Translations under genes and position numbers: made by a program
The notes under the pieces: model-generated
What the model was told of the DNA's origin: nothing
Databases searched by the model: none
Seen by the model: the letters and a program-made list of their open reading frames with translations, nothing else
Shown: positions 1-9,729 of the stretch, in pieces
How positions within the stretch are numbered: position 1 is the stretch's first letter
Layout of the letters: each line of letters opens with the position of its first letter
Source: Bradyrhizobium diazoefficiens
GTDB lineage: Bacteria; Pseudomonadota; Alphaproteobacteria; Rhizobiales; Xanthobacteraceae
Length of the DNA stretch: 64,000 nt
NCBI RefSeq assembly: GCF_016599855.1
Contig: NZ_CP067041.1
Coordinates: 1,426,001-1,490,000, forward strand
Direction of reading: 5' to 3'

Positions 1-1176
1 CCCGTCGTGATCGCGCTGCCCGAGGATGTCCTGACGCAAATGGCAGCCGTCAGCGATGCGCCGCGGGTCAGGCCGGCGCTAAGCTGGCCGGCGCCTTCAG
101 ACGTCAAGCAGCTCGAGATGCTGCTCGCCCACGCGAAGGCGCCCATTGTCGTTCTCGGCGGATCCGGTTGGGACGAGGCGGCAACCAAATCTATCACTCG
201 TTTTGCCGAGCGCTTCGATCTACCGGTCGCAACCTCGTTTCGTCGCGCGTCACTGTTCGACGCCGATCATCCAAATTATGCCGGCGACCTCGGCATAGGA
301 CCCGATCCACGTCTCAAGGCGCGTCTCGTGGGTGCGGACCTCATCCTTTTGGTCGGAGGCAGGCTGTCGGAGTTGCCGTCGGCGTCCTACAGTCTGCTTG
401 ATATTCCCTCGCCTGTGCAGCAGCTCGTTCATGTCCATCCCGGTGCAGAGGAGCTCGGGCGCGTTTACCAGCCATCGCTCGCAATCCCGGCGACTCCGAT
501 CGCCTTTGCGCAGGCCATAGATGCACTCAAGCCAGTCCATCCCCCGGCCTGGATGGGCGAAGCAAGAAGAGCGCATGCCGACTATTTGCAGTGGACCGAG
601 ATACCGCGAGAGCTGCCGGGTTCATTTCAATACGGTACGGTCGTTTTGTGGCTGCGGGATCGCCTGCCAAAAGATGCAATCCTCTGCAACGGCGCCGGCA
701 ATTATTCCGGTTGGCTGCATCGCCATCATCGCTTTCACTGTTTCGCGACGCAGCTTGCCCCAACCTCCGGCTCAATGGGCTATGGCGTGCCGGCTGCAGT
801 GTTAGCGAAACGGCAATTCCCCGATCGCGTCGTTGTCGCCTTCGCCGGTGACGGCTGCTTCCTGATGAACGGCCAGGAGTTTGCGACCGCTGTTCAATAC
901 GGTACAGCAATCATCGTGGTTGTCATAGACAACAGCCAATACGGCACCATTCGTATGCACCAGGAGCGCGAATATCCGGGCCGCATCGTCGGCACTCAGC
1001 TGCAAAATCCGGACTTCTCTCAATACGCTAGAGCATTTGGCGGCCATGGCGAACGGGTGGAGCGCACGGAGGAGTTCATCCCTGCATTCGAGCGCGCACT
1101 TGCTTCGGCGAAACCAGCCATCCTGCACTGCCTGCTTGATCCTCGAGCGCTTTCAGTCGCTCAGAACTTATGCTGA
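1..1176 (+). CDS. Thiamine-diphosphate-dependent enzyme, acetolactate-synthase-like (5' end outside window)
   Basis: The reading frame is open from the first base of the window, so the N-terminal pyrimidine-binding domain is cut off by the window edge; about 390 residues of the usual 540-580 remain. What is left corresponds to the central domain (segment KAPIVVLGGSGWDEAA) and the C-terminal TPP-binding domain. The diphosphate/Mg motif is visible as AGDGCFLMNGQEF followed about 20 residues later by IDNSQYG. Such proteins decarboxylate 2-oxoacids and often ligate or release the aldehyde; acetolactate synthase, glyoxylate carboligase and benzoylformate decarboxylase cannot be told apart here. 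It precedes a broken alpha-hydroxyacid oxidase, an enzyme that makes 2-oxoacids, so the two may once have been linked (inference). The stop is TGA at 1174-1176. Confidence 0.85.
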   Translation, partial: PVVIALPEDVLTQMAAVSDAPRVRPALSWPAPSDVKQLEMLLAHAKAPIVVLGGSGWDEAATKSITRFAERFDLPVATSFRRASLFDADHPNYAGDLGIGPDPRLKARLVGADLILLVGGRLSELPSASYSLLDIPSPVQQLVHVHPGAEELGRVYQPSLAIPATPIAFAQAIDALKPVHPPAWMGEARRAHADYLQWTEIPRELPGSFQYGTVVLWLRDRLPKDAILCNGAGNYSGWLHRHHRFHCFATQLAPTSGSMGYGVPAAVLAKRQFPDRVVVAFAGDGCFLMNGQEFATAVQYGTAIIVVVIDNSQYGTIRMHQEREYPGRIVGTQLQNPDFSQYARAFGGHGERVERTEEFIPAFERALASAKPAILHCLLDPRALSVAQNLC

Positions 1177-1686
1177 ACGAGGGACTTTAAGGCAAGATCG
1201 CGAACAACCGCCAGCTCGTGAGCCTCAGTCGCCGCTTTCGCGCGCCCCTATCAGAACGAGTGCAGCATAGCTGCGGCGCTTCTGCAAAAATCACCCGATA
1301 AGGTCGCGGGCGCATGTCTAATCTCTGGCGGCGAGGAGGCGTGGTTGGTATCAGCATATGGGTCTGACTAGGGTTTATTTCCCGAAAGCAGAGTGCGGTA
1401 GGACGTGTCAGCGATTGTTAGAGCGTGGTGCTCTCAGCGCCCTCTGGCTCCGGCCGGGGCACGCCCGTTCCGTCTCTGGCATGAAGCAAACCATATTCGC
1501 TCTATCATGCATGATAGGTGCGCGCGGGGTTACAGGTCGGGAGATCCGCAGGGGCACAAATTAGCGGAGTCCTTCATCAAACTGCAGATGCGATCAGATA
1601 AGCAAAGCGTCCGACGTGCTTGACAATACTGGTGTGATCGCTGTGCGCCCGCCTACGGTAAGGCGCGCACAGGCCGACGTGCCGCG
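1177..1686. other. Non-coding gap, nothing recognised
   Basis: About 500 bases with only short, compositionally poor reading frames. No hairpin followed by a T-run, no IS end and no recognisable protein similarity was seen. Confidence 0.5.
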
Positions 1687-2833
1687 GTGCCTTCGCCGCT
1701 ATCTTTGCCTCGATGGTTCGAGCTGGTGGCACGGCGAGTCCTGCCGAAATTCTTATATGGGTATGTCGCGGGCGCCGCTGAAACCGACGCCGCCTTTTAC
1801 GAGAACAGAAGAGCCTTCGACGAATACCGCTTCGTGCCGCGGGTACTCAAGGACGTCTCCGGCCGTGACCAGACTGCCACCCTGTTCGGTACAGCATATG
1901 CTTCTCCCTTCGGGATCCCGCCGATTGGCTTGTCAGCTCTGAGCGCCTACCGCGGCGATATCGTCCTGGCGCGTGCGGCAAAAGTAGCAAACTTACCGTT
2001 TATCCTCTCGGCGGCGTCACTCATCAGGCTGGAAGATGTGCGCCACGAGAACGATGCGGGCTGGTATCAGGCCTACCTCGCCGGCGATGAGACGAGCATC
2101 GTGCCGTTAGTCGACCGTGTATTGGCCGCTGGCTGCGGTACTTTCGTGATTACCGCCGACTTGCCTGTGCCGGCGAACCGCGAAAACAACCTGCGTAACG
2201 GCTTCCAGGTACCGCTTAAGATCACGCCGCGTGTGTTCTGGGAAACGGTCACCCACCCTCGCTGGCTGTTGAGCACCTGGGCGCGTACAGTGGTGAACTA
2301 CGGCATGCCTCACTTCGAGAACATGGACGCCACTCGCGGGCCCCCGGTGCTGTCGAAGAACCTGATGCGCAATATCGGTGGACGTGACCAGCTCGCCTAG
2401 AAGCATGTCGAACTGATCCGCCGTCGCTGGAAAGGGAAGGCTCGTACTCAAGGGGCTGCTGTCGCCGCAAGACGCCCATATCGCGCGCGAATCCGGTGTC
2501 GATGGCGTGATGCTCTCGAACCATGGTGGCCGCCAGCTCGACTACGCCGTCGCAACATTGCGAGGCTTGCCTGAGATCTCAGCGAACGCCAACGGAATGA
2601 CGGTCATGCTCGACGGCGGAATCCGCCGCGGTACCGATGTCATCAAGGCGCTCGCCCTAGGTGCGCATTTCGTTTTCGTCGGTCGGCCCTTCCTCTACGC
2701 CGTGGCTGCTGCAGGCCAAGCCGGTGTAGAGCGCGCAATCGCGCTGCTGCAGGCCGAGATCGACCGGAACCTCGCCGTGCTCGGAATCCGCAGCCTTTCC
2801 AAGATCACACCAGATCTCGTGCGCAAGTTCTGA
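1687..2833 (+). pseudogene. FMN-dependent alpha-hydroxyacid oxidase (lactate-dehydrogenase-like), broken
   Basis: This is a member of the lldD/glycolate-oxidase family, which oxidises L-2-hydroxyacids to 2-oxoacids. The first part (from GTG 1687) carries the family N-terminus (FLYGYVAGAAETDAAFYEN) and central barrel; the last part carries the FMN/substrate motif SNHGGRQLDY and DGGIRRGTDVIKALALGA. Two lesions separate them. A TAG at 2398-2400 stands where the family normally has tryptophan (TGG) just before KHVELIRRRWKGK, and a one-base shift near 2437 moves the rest to another frame. Apart from these lesions the sequence is near full length (about 380 residues), so inactivation looks recent. 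It lies downstream of the TPP enzyme and upstream of the amino-acid ABC transporter. Confidence 0.85.
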
Positions 2834-3108
2834 CCAGTGGCTCGCAATATCCCAGAGCTACCCTGCGGAGAGACGGATCGGTTCTTGATCGCGGGAAAAC
2901 GTCGTCTTTTCCCTTTGACGCGCATATTTTCGGCAGCGCGGAGGGACGTATTGATCTCTTTAGGCCTAAGGGGGCCCTAAGATGATTTCCGCGACGATCA
3001 CGGGTCTTGGCGCCGGATTGCTTGGCGGGGGAACTACGGACGCGATGAAGAGATCGTTGGATGATCGCTCGACAGCAGTGCGAGCGGCATTGGAGGAGAC
3101 AAACAAGA

Positions 3109-3990
3109 ATGTCAATTGTATTGAGCGGGCGACTACCAGCAAGTGAAGAGGCGCCCATGGAGGACATTTCCAAACTCGAGCATGTGCGACGCAGGCATGT
3201 AGGGCGCTTCATTGGAGCTGCTATGATTGCAGCCTTTGGCGTGTGGGTTGCCGTGGCCTTCGCGCATGGTCAAATCGAATGGCCTGTCGTAGCAAAATTT
3301 TTGACGGCCCATAACATCCTGGCGGGGCTCGGCAACACGGTATTGATGGCGGCGCTAGCCATGCTACTCGGCATCGCAATCGGCGTAATCGTTGCGATCA
3401 TGCGGCTTTCGGAAAATCCGGTGCTTAATTGGGCGGCAGCTGTATACGTGTGGTTCTTCCGCGGTGTGCCCTCACTGCTGCAGTTGTTGCTGTGGTTCAA
3501 TCTGGCGCTCATATTTCCAACAATCGGCATTCCCGGCTTGTTCGAGCTGAGAACCGTCGATGTCATGACGCCATTCGTTGCAGCGCTGTTCGGGCTGGGT
3601 ATCAATCAGGGAGCCTATACGTCCGAAGTGGTACGTGCTGGACTGTTGTCCGTCGATCAGGGGCAGTATGAGGCGGCCAGCGCAATTGGCATGCACCGCC
3701 TCCAGGCGCTCCGCCGAATTATTCTTCCCCAGGCGATGCGGATGATCCTGCCGCCGATTGGCAATGAGCTCATTGGCATGGTCAAGTGGACCTCGCTCGC
3801 CAGCGTGATCCAGTTTTCGGAAATGATACATAACGTACAGGATATCTACTACGTCAACAACCACGTCATCGAGCTGCTGATCGTTGCGGCAATCTGGTAC
3901 TTGGTAGTGGTTACGGCGCTTTCAGTTTGTCAGCAGAGGCTTGAGCGCCATTTCGCTCGCGGGGCCGGCCGCGCTACACAGCGAGCGTAA
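3109..3990 (+). CDS. Polar-amino-acid-type ABC transporter permease
   Basis: Inner-membrane subunit of a His/Glu/Gln-type importer, 293 residues. Start chosen at ATG 3109 because GGAGGAG sits 11 bases upstream; a further in-frame ATG at 3061 has no such site. After a charged N-terminus come several hydrophobic segments, and the cytoplasmic EAA loop is clear ([23 protein letters not shown]), followed by [20 protein letters not shown] as in the HisMQ/GlnP/ArtQ class. Only one permease gene is present, so the channel would be a homodimer (inference). It is followed after 13 bases by its ATPase and then the binding protein, forming a transport operon. Substrate cannot be fixed from sequence; the neighbours (racemase-like and M24 hydrolase genes) suggest an amino-acid derivative. 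Confidence 0.9.
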   Translation: MSIVLSGRLPASEEAPMEDISKLEHVRRRHVGRFIGAAMIAAFGVWVAVAFAHGQIEWPVVAKFLTAHNILAGLGNTVLMAALAMLLGIAIGVIVAIMRLSENPVLNWAAAVYVWFFRGVPSLLQLLLWFNLALIFPTIGIPGLFELRTVDVMTPFVAALFGLGINQGAYTSEVVRAGLLSVDQGQYEAASAIGMHRLQALRRIILPQAMRMILPPIGNELIGMVKWTSLASVIQFSEMIHNVQDIYYVNNHVIELLIVAAIWYLVVVTALSVCQQRLERHFARGAGRATQRA

Positions 3991-4003
3991 CCGGAGGACA
4001 AGA

Positions 4004-4771
4004 ATGATAAATCCGATTCTCAAGGCCGTCGGCGTTCGCAAGTCGTTCGGGGGATTCGAGGCTCTCAAGGGCATTGATCTCGATATTGATCGCGGCGAAG
4101 TCCTGTGCCTGATTGGGCCGTCCGGCTCGGGCAAGAGCACGTTTCTACGCTGCATCAATCAGCTCGAGATTGTTGACGGTGGCGCCCTGTGGGTGAACGG
4201 CGAATTGGTTGGCTATCGTCGCGTTGGTCGAAAGCTGTATGAGCTCTCCGAGCGCGAGATCGCCCGCCAGCGACTCGCGACAGGTATGGTGTTTCAGCGG
4301 TTCAATCTGTTTTCCCACAAGACGGCGTTGGAAAACGTAACCGAAGGCCCAACTCAAGTCCTCGGAGTGGAGCGCAAGCAGGCCGAGGTGCTTGCTCGCG
4401 AGATTCTCACTCGTGTCGGTCTGTCGGACAAATGCGACGCGTATCCGATCGAGCTCTCGGGAGGGCAGCAACAGCGTGTGGCAATCGCTCGCGCGCTCGC
4501 GATGAAGCCGGCCTTGATGCTTTTCGACGAACCCACCTCCGCGCTAGATCCGGAACTCGTTGGTGAAGTTCTCGCTGTCATGCGCGATGTGGCGCAAATG
4601 GGAATGACGATGGTGGTCGTCACGCATGAACTCGGCTTTGCACGGGAAGTCGCGAGCCGGGTGCTCTTCATGGATCAAGGGCAGGTGGTTGAAAGTGGTG
4701 CTCCCGAACAGATTCTGGGCAGCCCGCAACAGCAACGTACAAAGGACTTCATTTCAGCGGTGCTTAAATGA
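4004..4771 (+). CDS. Polar-amino-acid ABC transporter ATP-binding protein
   Basis: ATPase subunit of the same importer, 255 residues. Start at ATG 4004 follows CCGGAGGAC with good spacing. Walker A is GPSGSGKST, the signature is LSGGQQQR, Walker B is [12 protein letters not shown], and the H-loop is VVVTHEL, all intact, so the protein should hydrolyse ATP. Closest in layout to GlnQ/HisP/OccP proteins, including the small insertion after the Q-loop region. The gene is sandwiched between permease and binding-protein genes on the same strand, so co-transcription is likely. Confidence 0.93.
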   Translation: MINPILKAVGVRKSFGGFEALKGIDLDIDRGEVLCLIGPSGSGKSTFLRCINQLEIVDGGALWVNGELVGYRRVGRKLYELSEREIARQRLATGMVFQRFNLFSHKTALENVTEGPTQVLGVERKQAEVLAREILTRVGLSDKCDAYPIELSGGQQQRVAIARALAMKPALMLFDEPTSALDPELVGEVLAVMRDVAQMGMTMVVVTHELGFAREVASRVLFMDQGQVVESGAPEQILGSPQQQRTKDFISAVLK

Positions 4772-4802
4772 CCGCATGACGCAAAGCATGAAAGGAACTG
4801 AT

Positions 4803-5642
4803 ATGGTTTCAAGAGCCGGTCTTCGTCTTGCAATGAGCGTACTTGCAATAGCCTTCAGCTTGGTCGGCGGTGCCGCTTACTCGGAACGTGCGAAGAAAGT
4901 GATCAATGCGCAGACGATAACGACATATCCACCGTTTTCCTTTAAGGACCCCTCATCTAGCAAGCTGACGGGATTCGATATCGACACGCTGAACGCGATC
5001 GCTGCGAAAATGGGGGCTGAAGTCAATTGGATTGAAACGAGCTTCGACCAGTTGGTTAGCTTTGCGGCGCTGAAAACGAAGCGCGCCGACATGACTGGAT
5101 CGGGAATGGGGGATATCCCTCAACGCCGAGAAACTGTGAGCTTCCTCGACTACGTGTACGAAGTACAGGTGCTCTATACGTTGCGCGCTAATGCCGACCA
5201 ATTTAATAATCCGGACGCGTTGTGCGGTAAGCGCGTGGCCATTACGCGGAGTGCCGCAGTGTTGAGTGACTTGGTTGCGAACTTGAGCGAGGAGAATTGC
5301 GCCAAGGCGGGAAAACCAGCAATAGTTGTGATGGGCAGCGATAATTCTGGCCAATCTCAGCAGATGTTAAACCAGGGGCGCGTAGACGTGGCCGTGTCGG
5401 GCGGCGCTTCTCTAGCGTACCAGAACACGCTGGAGGAAAGCCGCTATGCTGTCTTAGGAAAGCCTCTGGCCAAAAGTGCCTATGGAATGTCTTTCTTGAA
5501 AGATAATCAGGAGTTGGGACAAGCCCTTAAGAAGGCGTTTGCCGCGATCATCACCGACGGCACCTATGATCAGTTGTTGCGCAAATGGAACATGCCGGAC
5601 GGAAGCTCGATTGTGCATGCGATGATCAATGGGGAGCCTTGA
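4803..5642 (+). CDS. Periplasmic substrate-binding protein of amino-acid ABC transporter
   Basis: Family 3 extracellular solute-binding protein, 279 residues, starting at ATG 4803 after AAAGGAAC. An N-terminal signal peptide is evident: a basic start (MVSRAGLRLA), a hydrophobic core and a likely cut near GGAAYS. Family signatures include YPPFSFKDP, LTGFDIDTLNAIAAKMGAEV and the ligand-pocket stretch RADMTGSGMGDIPQRRETVSF. It lies 31 bases after the ATPase gene and completes the transporter. Proteins of this type bind polar amino acids, opines or ectoine; the sequence alone does not identify the ligand. Confidence 0.9.
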   Translation: MVSRAGLRLAMSVLAIAFSLVGGAAYSERAKKVINAQTITTYPPFSFKDPSSSKLTGFDIDTLNAIAAKMGAEVNWIETSFDQLVSFAALKTKRADMTGSGMGDIPQRRETVSFLDYVYEVQVLYTLRANADQFNNPDALCGKRVAITRSAAVLSDLVANLSEENCAKAGKPAIVVMGSDNSGQSQQMLNQGRVDVAVSGGASLAYQNTLEESRYAVLGKPLAKSAYGMSFLKDNQELGQALKKAFAAIITDGTYDQLLRKWNMPDGSSIVHAMINGEP

Positions 5643-5784
5643 CCATAGCTATCAACGATAACGACGAGTGATCGACAGCTTGGCAGACTCGGAGCGCGGC
5701 GATCACTCCAACTCGCGCGGGAGAGTTCGGCTCCCGCTCTGCGCAAGTCGTGAAAGCGATCTTCAACGGAACCGGAATTTAGCC

Positions 5785-6552
5785 ATGACCTCACAAAATC
5801 CACGCTCATTAGGAATTCTCGACAACGAACGCGGCTTGCCCCCTGGCGTGAAGCCAACCCGCGTGCGTGGTTCAATGCTGCATCCCGGCACGTTTGACTT
5901 TCCTGTGATTGTGGAAACCGTGGCGGGAGGTTGGGTTGAGAACGTGGTCCGCGGCGATCCAGCCCTGGAGCCAGCCTTCGTTCAAGCTGCACGGCGGCTG
6001 GTGGAGCGAGGGGCCGCTGCAATCAGTTCGGTGTGCGGCTTCTCCATTCGTCACCAGCAAGCAGTGTCTGCAGCGGTTAATGTTCCTGTGGTGACGTCTA
6101 GCTTGTTACTATTGCCGATGTTACTTCGCCAGCTCCCGCCCAAATCCAAAATTGCTGTGTTGACCTACGATTCGAACCATTGCGGTGAGGATGTGATCGG
6201 GATCAAGGATCCGAGTGACCGGGCGAGGGTGGTGGTCGGGGGCATCGAAGGCGGCAAGTACTGGCACGACGGATTGAAGGTGCCCCTCCCGCCCACCGAT
6301 GTTGCAGCAGTCGAGGCAGATGTCTCCGCCCGTATAGCGACACTCCGAAAGGAGCATCCGCAAATCGCGACCATCCTGTTCGAATGCGCGGCGTTTCCTA
6401 CCGTTGCAGCGCCAATCCGCGCTATGGCGAAGCTGCCGCTCTACGACATTACGGACCTTTGCCGCATCACGATGGCGTCTGTCCGACAAACGGGCCAGCC
6501 AGACGGAAGCTCTGTGAGTGCGCCAAGAACAAGCGGGGCGTGTTCGACATGA
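5785..6552 (+). CDS. Asp/Glu/hydantoin racemase superfamily protein
   Basis: Soluble enzyme of 255 residues; ATG 5785 is chosen because the conserved protein begins there (MTSQNPRSLGIL). The two cysteines that act as paired acid/base in this superfamily are visible at about residues 84 (SSVCGFSI) and 201 (LFECAAFP). Members racemise acidic amino acids or hydantoins, isomerise maleate or decarboxylate arylmalonates; the exact reaction is unknown. It follows the transporter operon by 142 bases and precedes an M24 hydrolase, so it probably acts on the imported compound or a product. The C-terminus (last 20-30 residues, Ser/Thr/Arg rich) looks unlike the family and may reflect a frameshift near 6500. 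A decayed, internally inverted copy lies at 54.4-54.8 kb. Confidence 0.8.
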   Translation: MTSQNPRSLGILDNERGLPPGVKPTRVRGSMLHPGTFDFPVIVETVAGGWVENVVRGDPALEPAFVQAARRLVERGAAAISSVCGFSIRHQQAVSAAVNVPVVTSSLLLLPMLLRQLPPKSKIAVLTYDSNHCGEDVIGIKDPSDRARVVVGGIEGGKYWHDGLKVPLPPTDVAAVEADVSARIATLRKEHPQIATILFECAAFPTVAAPIRAMAKLPLYDITDLCRITMASVRQTGQPDGSSVSAPRTSGACST

Positions 6553-6919
6553 CGGACAACTCGGGCCAGACCTACTGCGCAGCCTCGCGCATGCTGGAAC
6601 CGAATAGACGCACGCGGGAAGCGATCGGCCTGGTCAGGAGCGGCGCCGGGAGTAACCGTCGGCGATCCCAGCGGCAGTTTCATCATTCGTACGCCGTCTC
6701 GAAGGTACAGTTCGCGAGGGTCCGGATACTGAATCAGAAGGGGATGGCGGCTGGATCGGCCTCAACAAGGGCTTCGCGGCGTTCGGCGGACATAGGAAGA
6801 GCGACTATGTGCCGCGAATGTCGCGAAGCATTCGTCCTGGCGCGGAACAGAGTCTCACCTCAATTTATCCGCCGTCCGGATGCGAAATTTTCCAAACCAG
6901 CGCCTGGAGGTACGTCATA
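6553..6919 (+). other. Intergenic stretch with possible decayed coding remnant
   Basis: The first part reads in another frame as KNKRGVFDMTDNSGQTY, which could be the displaced end of the racemase-like gene; a further short stretch (VTVGDPSGSFIIRTPS near 6655-6700) looks protein-like but was not assigned. The last bases hold CTGGAGG (6904-6910), the ribosome-binding site of the next gene. Confidence 0.3.
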
Positions 6920-8098
6920 GTGAAACAGCAGCTGCTCTTCGATCGACCCGAATTCGCGGCGCGCTTAGCGGCCGTAAAGAAAGAGATGGGCAAGCGAGCA
7001 ATTGACATCCTGCTCCTGTCGGAGCCACCGAACCAAAATTATCTGACTGGTTACGATGCGTATTCGTTCTATACGCCACAAATGGTGATCGTAGCTCTCA
7101 AGCACGAGGAGCCCATCTGGGTCGGGCGGTTCATGGATCGCGTCTCGGCCGTTATGACGACCTATCTCGCACACGAGAACATCAGAGCCTATAAAGATGA
7201 ATATGTGCACTCGGCCACGTTATCTGCGTACGATTTTATGGCCGACCTCGTAAAGGAGCTTGGTGGTGAAAGGGCAAGAATCGGCGTGGAAATGGGAGGC
7301 TACTACTATTCCGCGCGCGCACATGCTGATCTTGTGCGAGCGCTGCCGCTTGCCCAATTTGTAGACGCTGACTTGCTCGTTAATTGGATACGCATTGTGA
7401 AGAGTTCGGCTGAACTCGCACTTATGCGCCAAGCGGGGCGGATCGCGGATGCGATGGTCCAGAGGGCCGTAGATACAATCGCGCCTGGCGTGCGTGAATG
7501 TGATATTGCTGCTGCCATTTATCACCAGCAGATGGCGGGCACCCACGAGTTTGGAGGAAGCTATGGTTGCGCATGTCTGATGCTTGGCGTCGCTGAACGA
7601 GCTCTTGCTCCACATGCCGCATGGACCGATAAACCACTTCCAGCATCAACGACAGTCTATATGGAAGTTCACGGAAATCGGCTGCGGTATCAAGTACAGC
7701 TAGGTCGCACTGTCTCGGTCGGAAAGCCCTCAACCGCCTATCAAAAACTTGCAGATATATCGGTCGAAGCTTTGAATGCTGGTCTCGATAGTGTCCATCC
7801 CGGTCGGACATGCTCGGACGTCGAAGGCGCGTTCCGCCGCGCGCTCGCCCGCCATGGGCTTGAGAAGGAGGCGAGGCTCGGTTACTCGATCGGAGTCGGT
7901 TATCCGCCTTCAGTAGGAGAGCGTACGGCCAGTTTGCGCAAAGGTGATGAGACAGTTCTTGAGCCGGGTATGTGTTTCCATATGATGCCAGGATTGTGGT
8001 TGGATGATGTGAGCATCGCCATCACTCAATCCTTTGCCGTCACCGAGAGCGGGCATGAGGCTTTATCATCCACGCCTCGAACCTTGTTTGTCAAATAA
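6920..8098 (+). CDS. M24-family hydrolase, ectoine-hydrolase (DoeA/EutD)-like
   Basis: Creatinase/aminopeptidase-P fold protein, 392 residues. GTG 6920 is preferred because CTGGAGG lies 9 bases upstream and the family N-terminus begins there (LLFDRPEFAARL). The N-terminal creatinase domain carries NYLTGYDAYSFYTPQ, the linker has IGVEMGGYYYSARAHADL, and the C-terminal pita-bread domain has the GYSIGVGYPP and LEPGMCFHMMPGLW segments shared with DoeA-type ectoine hydrolases. The usual metal-binding Asp/Asp/His/Glu/Glu set of M24 peptidases is not seen (for example YMEVHGNRLRYQ at the first Asp site), as expected for the metal-independent creatinase/DoeA branch. In ectoine-degrading bacteria such a gene lies with an amino-acid-type ABC transporter and an AsnC regulator, as here; no ectoine-specific partner genes (doeB, doeC, doeD) were found. 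Confidence 0.8.
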   Translation: MKQQLLFDRPEFAARLAAVKKEMGKRAIDILLLSEPPNQNYLTGYDAYSFYTPQMVIVALKHEEPIWVGRFMDRVSAVMTTYLAHENIRAYKDEYVHSATLSAYDFMADLVKELGGERARIGVEMGGYYYSARAHADLVRALPLAQFVDADLLVNWIRIVKSSAELALMRQAGRIADAMVQRAVDTIAPGVRECDIAAAIYHQQMAGTHEFGGSYGCACLMLGVAERALAPHAAWTDKPLPASTTVYMEVHGNRLRYQVQLGRTVSVGKPSTAYQKLADISVEALNAGLDSVHPGRTCSDVEGAFRRALARHGLEKEARLGYSIGVGYPPSVGERTASLRKGDETVLEPGMCFHMMPGLWLDDVSIAITQSFAVTESGHEALSSTPRTLFVK

Positions 8099-8140
8099 TC
8101 AAACCAAGGACGCGCGCCACTATAATTAACATTCCTCTTT

Positions 8141-8164
8141 CCGGCGGCAGTCAATTGCCGCCGG
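8141..8164 (+). terminator. Hairpin after the M24 gene
   Basis: A perfect 9-bp inverted repeat (CCGGCGGCA / TGCCGCCGG) with a 6-base loop lies 42 bases after the M24 stop. No T-run follows, so it may be a weak terminator or an mRNA-stabilising stem. Confidence 0.45.
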
Positions 8165-8597
8165 TGCTGGGCTGCCGATCCACAGGCACAACCAGGCGAT
8201 CTCCTCGAATAAGCCGACGCGTGCGACGAGTGAACGGCGGGGCCAGTCTCCGCCCAGAATGCATGCTAAGTTTCGCGTCTCTGGTGATATGGCGGATCTG
8301 ACGGCACAGATCGAGATTCAAAATGAAAGAGCAGAGCGCCCGTTGACCGAGGGCGGCCAGTGTTTGAGCTGCAGCGCGTTGTGAGCTTAAGCACTCCAAC
8401 CGGGATCGGAAGACGACCCCAAATGCATCTGATGAGGAAATCACCGACTTCCGTGCGTTTGAAAACACAAAAATCCGGCGAGAATTTGGTGCCAACCAAA
8501 AAAACCTGACATCTGCATTGAGCAGACGAGCGGGGTTCTCTGGGTACCATGCATATGAGTGCGAGGATGCGCCGAATCTACGGATGAAGTACTCTGT
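8165..8597. other. Convergent intergenic gap, nothing recognised
   Basis: About 430 bases between the M24 gene and the convergent Lrp-type regulator. No convincing gene, IS end or second terminator was seen. Confidence 0.5.
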
Positions 8598-9074
8598 TCA
8601 ATGATCAGACGGAGTCTCAATTGGGATAGCAAGGCCCGCCTTTACGCGATCCATTATAACCATTGTCTTGACCGCCTTAATGTCGGGATTCTCATAGAAG
8701 AATCCCCGCGTAAACTGCTCGTAGTCTTCGATGCTGCGCGCGATAATGTAGAGAACAAAATCGGCGTCGCCCGTGACGTAAAATGCGTTGACGACCTCGG
8801 CTGAGGAGTTAATGGCGTTCTTGAATTTCTCGATTGTGTCTGAACGCTCCCGCTCAAGCGTCACCAGGACAAGCATTTGAATAGGACGTCCTAGCGCCTT
8901 AGGCGAAACGATCGAGACATCTGCCTCGATGATGCCTTCCGAGCGAAGCCTTTTTAATCGTCGCTGACACGCGCTGGCAGAAAGGCCGGCCAGCTCACCG
9001 ATCGCCTCGGAACTCAGACGATTGTTCTCTTGGACGATCTCAAGGATGCGGGCGTCAACTCGATCGTATTGCAT
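8598..9074 (-). CDS. Lrp/AsnC-family transcriptional regulator
   Basis: 158 residues, a normal length for the family. Residues 1-60 form the helix-turn-helix (LDARILEIVQ-type start VDARILEIVQENNRLS, then IGELAGLSASACQRRLKRL), and residues 70-150 form the ligand-sensing RAM/ASNC domain (VNAFYVTGDADFVLYIIA, motif GxxDxxL-like). Such proteins bind amino acids and control nearby uptake and degradation genes. Its position directly after the transporter/M24 set, in opposite orientation, makes it the likely local regulator, comparable with DoeX/AsnC in ectoine clusters (inference). Translation starts at ATG 9074. Confidence 0.9.
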   Translation of the reverse strand: MQYDRVDARILEIVQENNRLSSEAIGELAGLSASACQRRLKRLRSEGIIEADVSIVSPKALGRPIQMLVLVTLERERSDTIEKFKNAINSSAEVVNAFYVTGDADFVLYIIARSIEDYEQFTRGFFYENPDIKAVKTMVIMDRVKAGLAIPIETPSDH

Positions 9075-9729
9075 AGTCGGCTCCAGGTGATTCTCGAATA
9101 CTCGCGTGCGCAGGAAATCGTCTGGATGGCAGGAAAATTGGGGTGCAAGTTACCCGACAATACCGACAGCCGGAATGCAATGGCGTTTCTAGTCGTTATG
9201 TCGACGTCGCGCCTTGGGCCCAATAAATTCCTGAGGCTGATGATCAGCCGAGGTTCGTATTGCCTAATCGTGCTAAACGACGGCCACAAATTACGTGGTT
9301 CAGCATTAACAATTGGCATGATGCGACTGGCGCCTGGACTTTCCGCGTTGACGATGATTCGAGGAGGCTCGCAGCTCTGCAGGCGGGCCTTGACGGCGTG
9401 CAGGTCGAGGTTACTGCCATTTCGACATAGCCCTGGAATTGCCAAATCAGACCCCGTCAATGACCGGTAGAGAGCACGTCACGAGTCGTCCTCGATCTTG
9501 CTCTCGTCGCAAAACCTGGAAAAGCTGATGCGGCAATTTCCGGTGACTTTTGCGATGCTGCTGACGCAAGACGCGTCATCAACCAAGCTGCGTCACTGAT
9601 CTTCGTATCGTACAACATAAAGCGGGCCTGATGCACAAAAGTCGCAAAAACCGACCTTAGGTGCAGAACTCCTGCAAAAATGGGGGAGGCTCACCAAGCG
9701 CGGCGTCACAGCGAGAAGCAAGAGACGGA
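9075..9729. other. Upstream region of the regulator and border of intron relic
   Basis: No supportable gene. The stretch 9671-9712 resembles 14415-14455 (shared pattern of CTGCAAA, CTCACCAA and GGCGTCACAG), suggesting a common mobile-element remnant at both places. Confidence 0.35.

Noticed and set aside
3061..3108. Longer N-terminus for the ABC permease
   Set aside because: The ATG at 3109 has a strong GGAGGAG site, while the extension is hydrophilic and atypical of the family.
6384..6920. 178-codon frame between racemase and M24 gene
   Set aside because: Begins inside the racemase gene in another frame and overlaps the M24 ribosome-binding site; composition is not gene-like, although its middle may hold remnants.
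9014..9460. Minus-strand frame of 148 codons upstream of the Lrp-type gene
   Set aside because: Overlaps the regulator's start in another frame and shows no motif.
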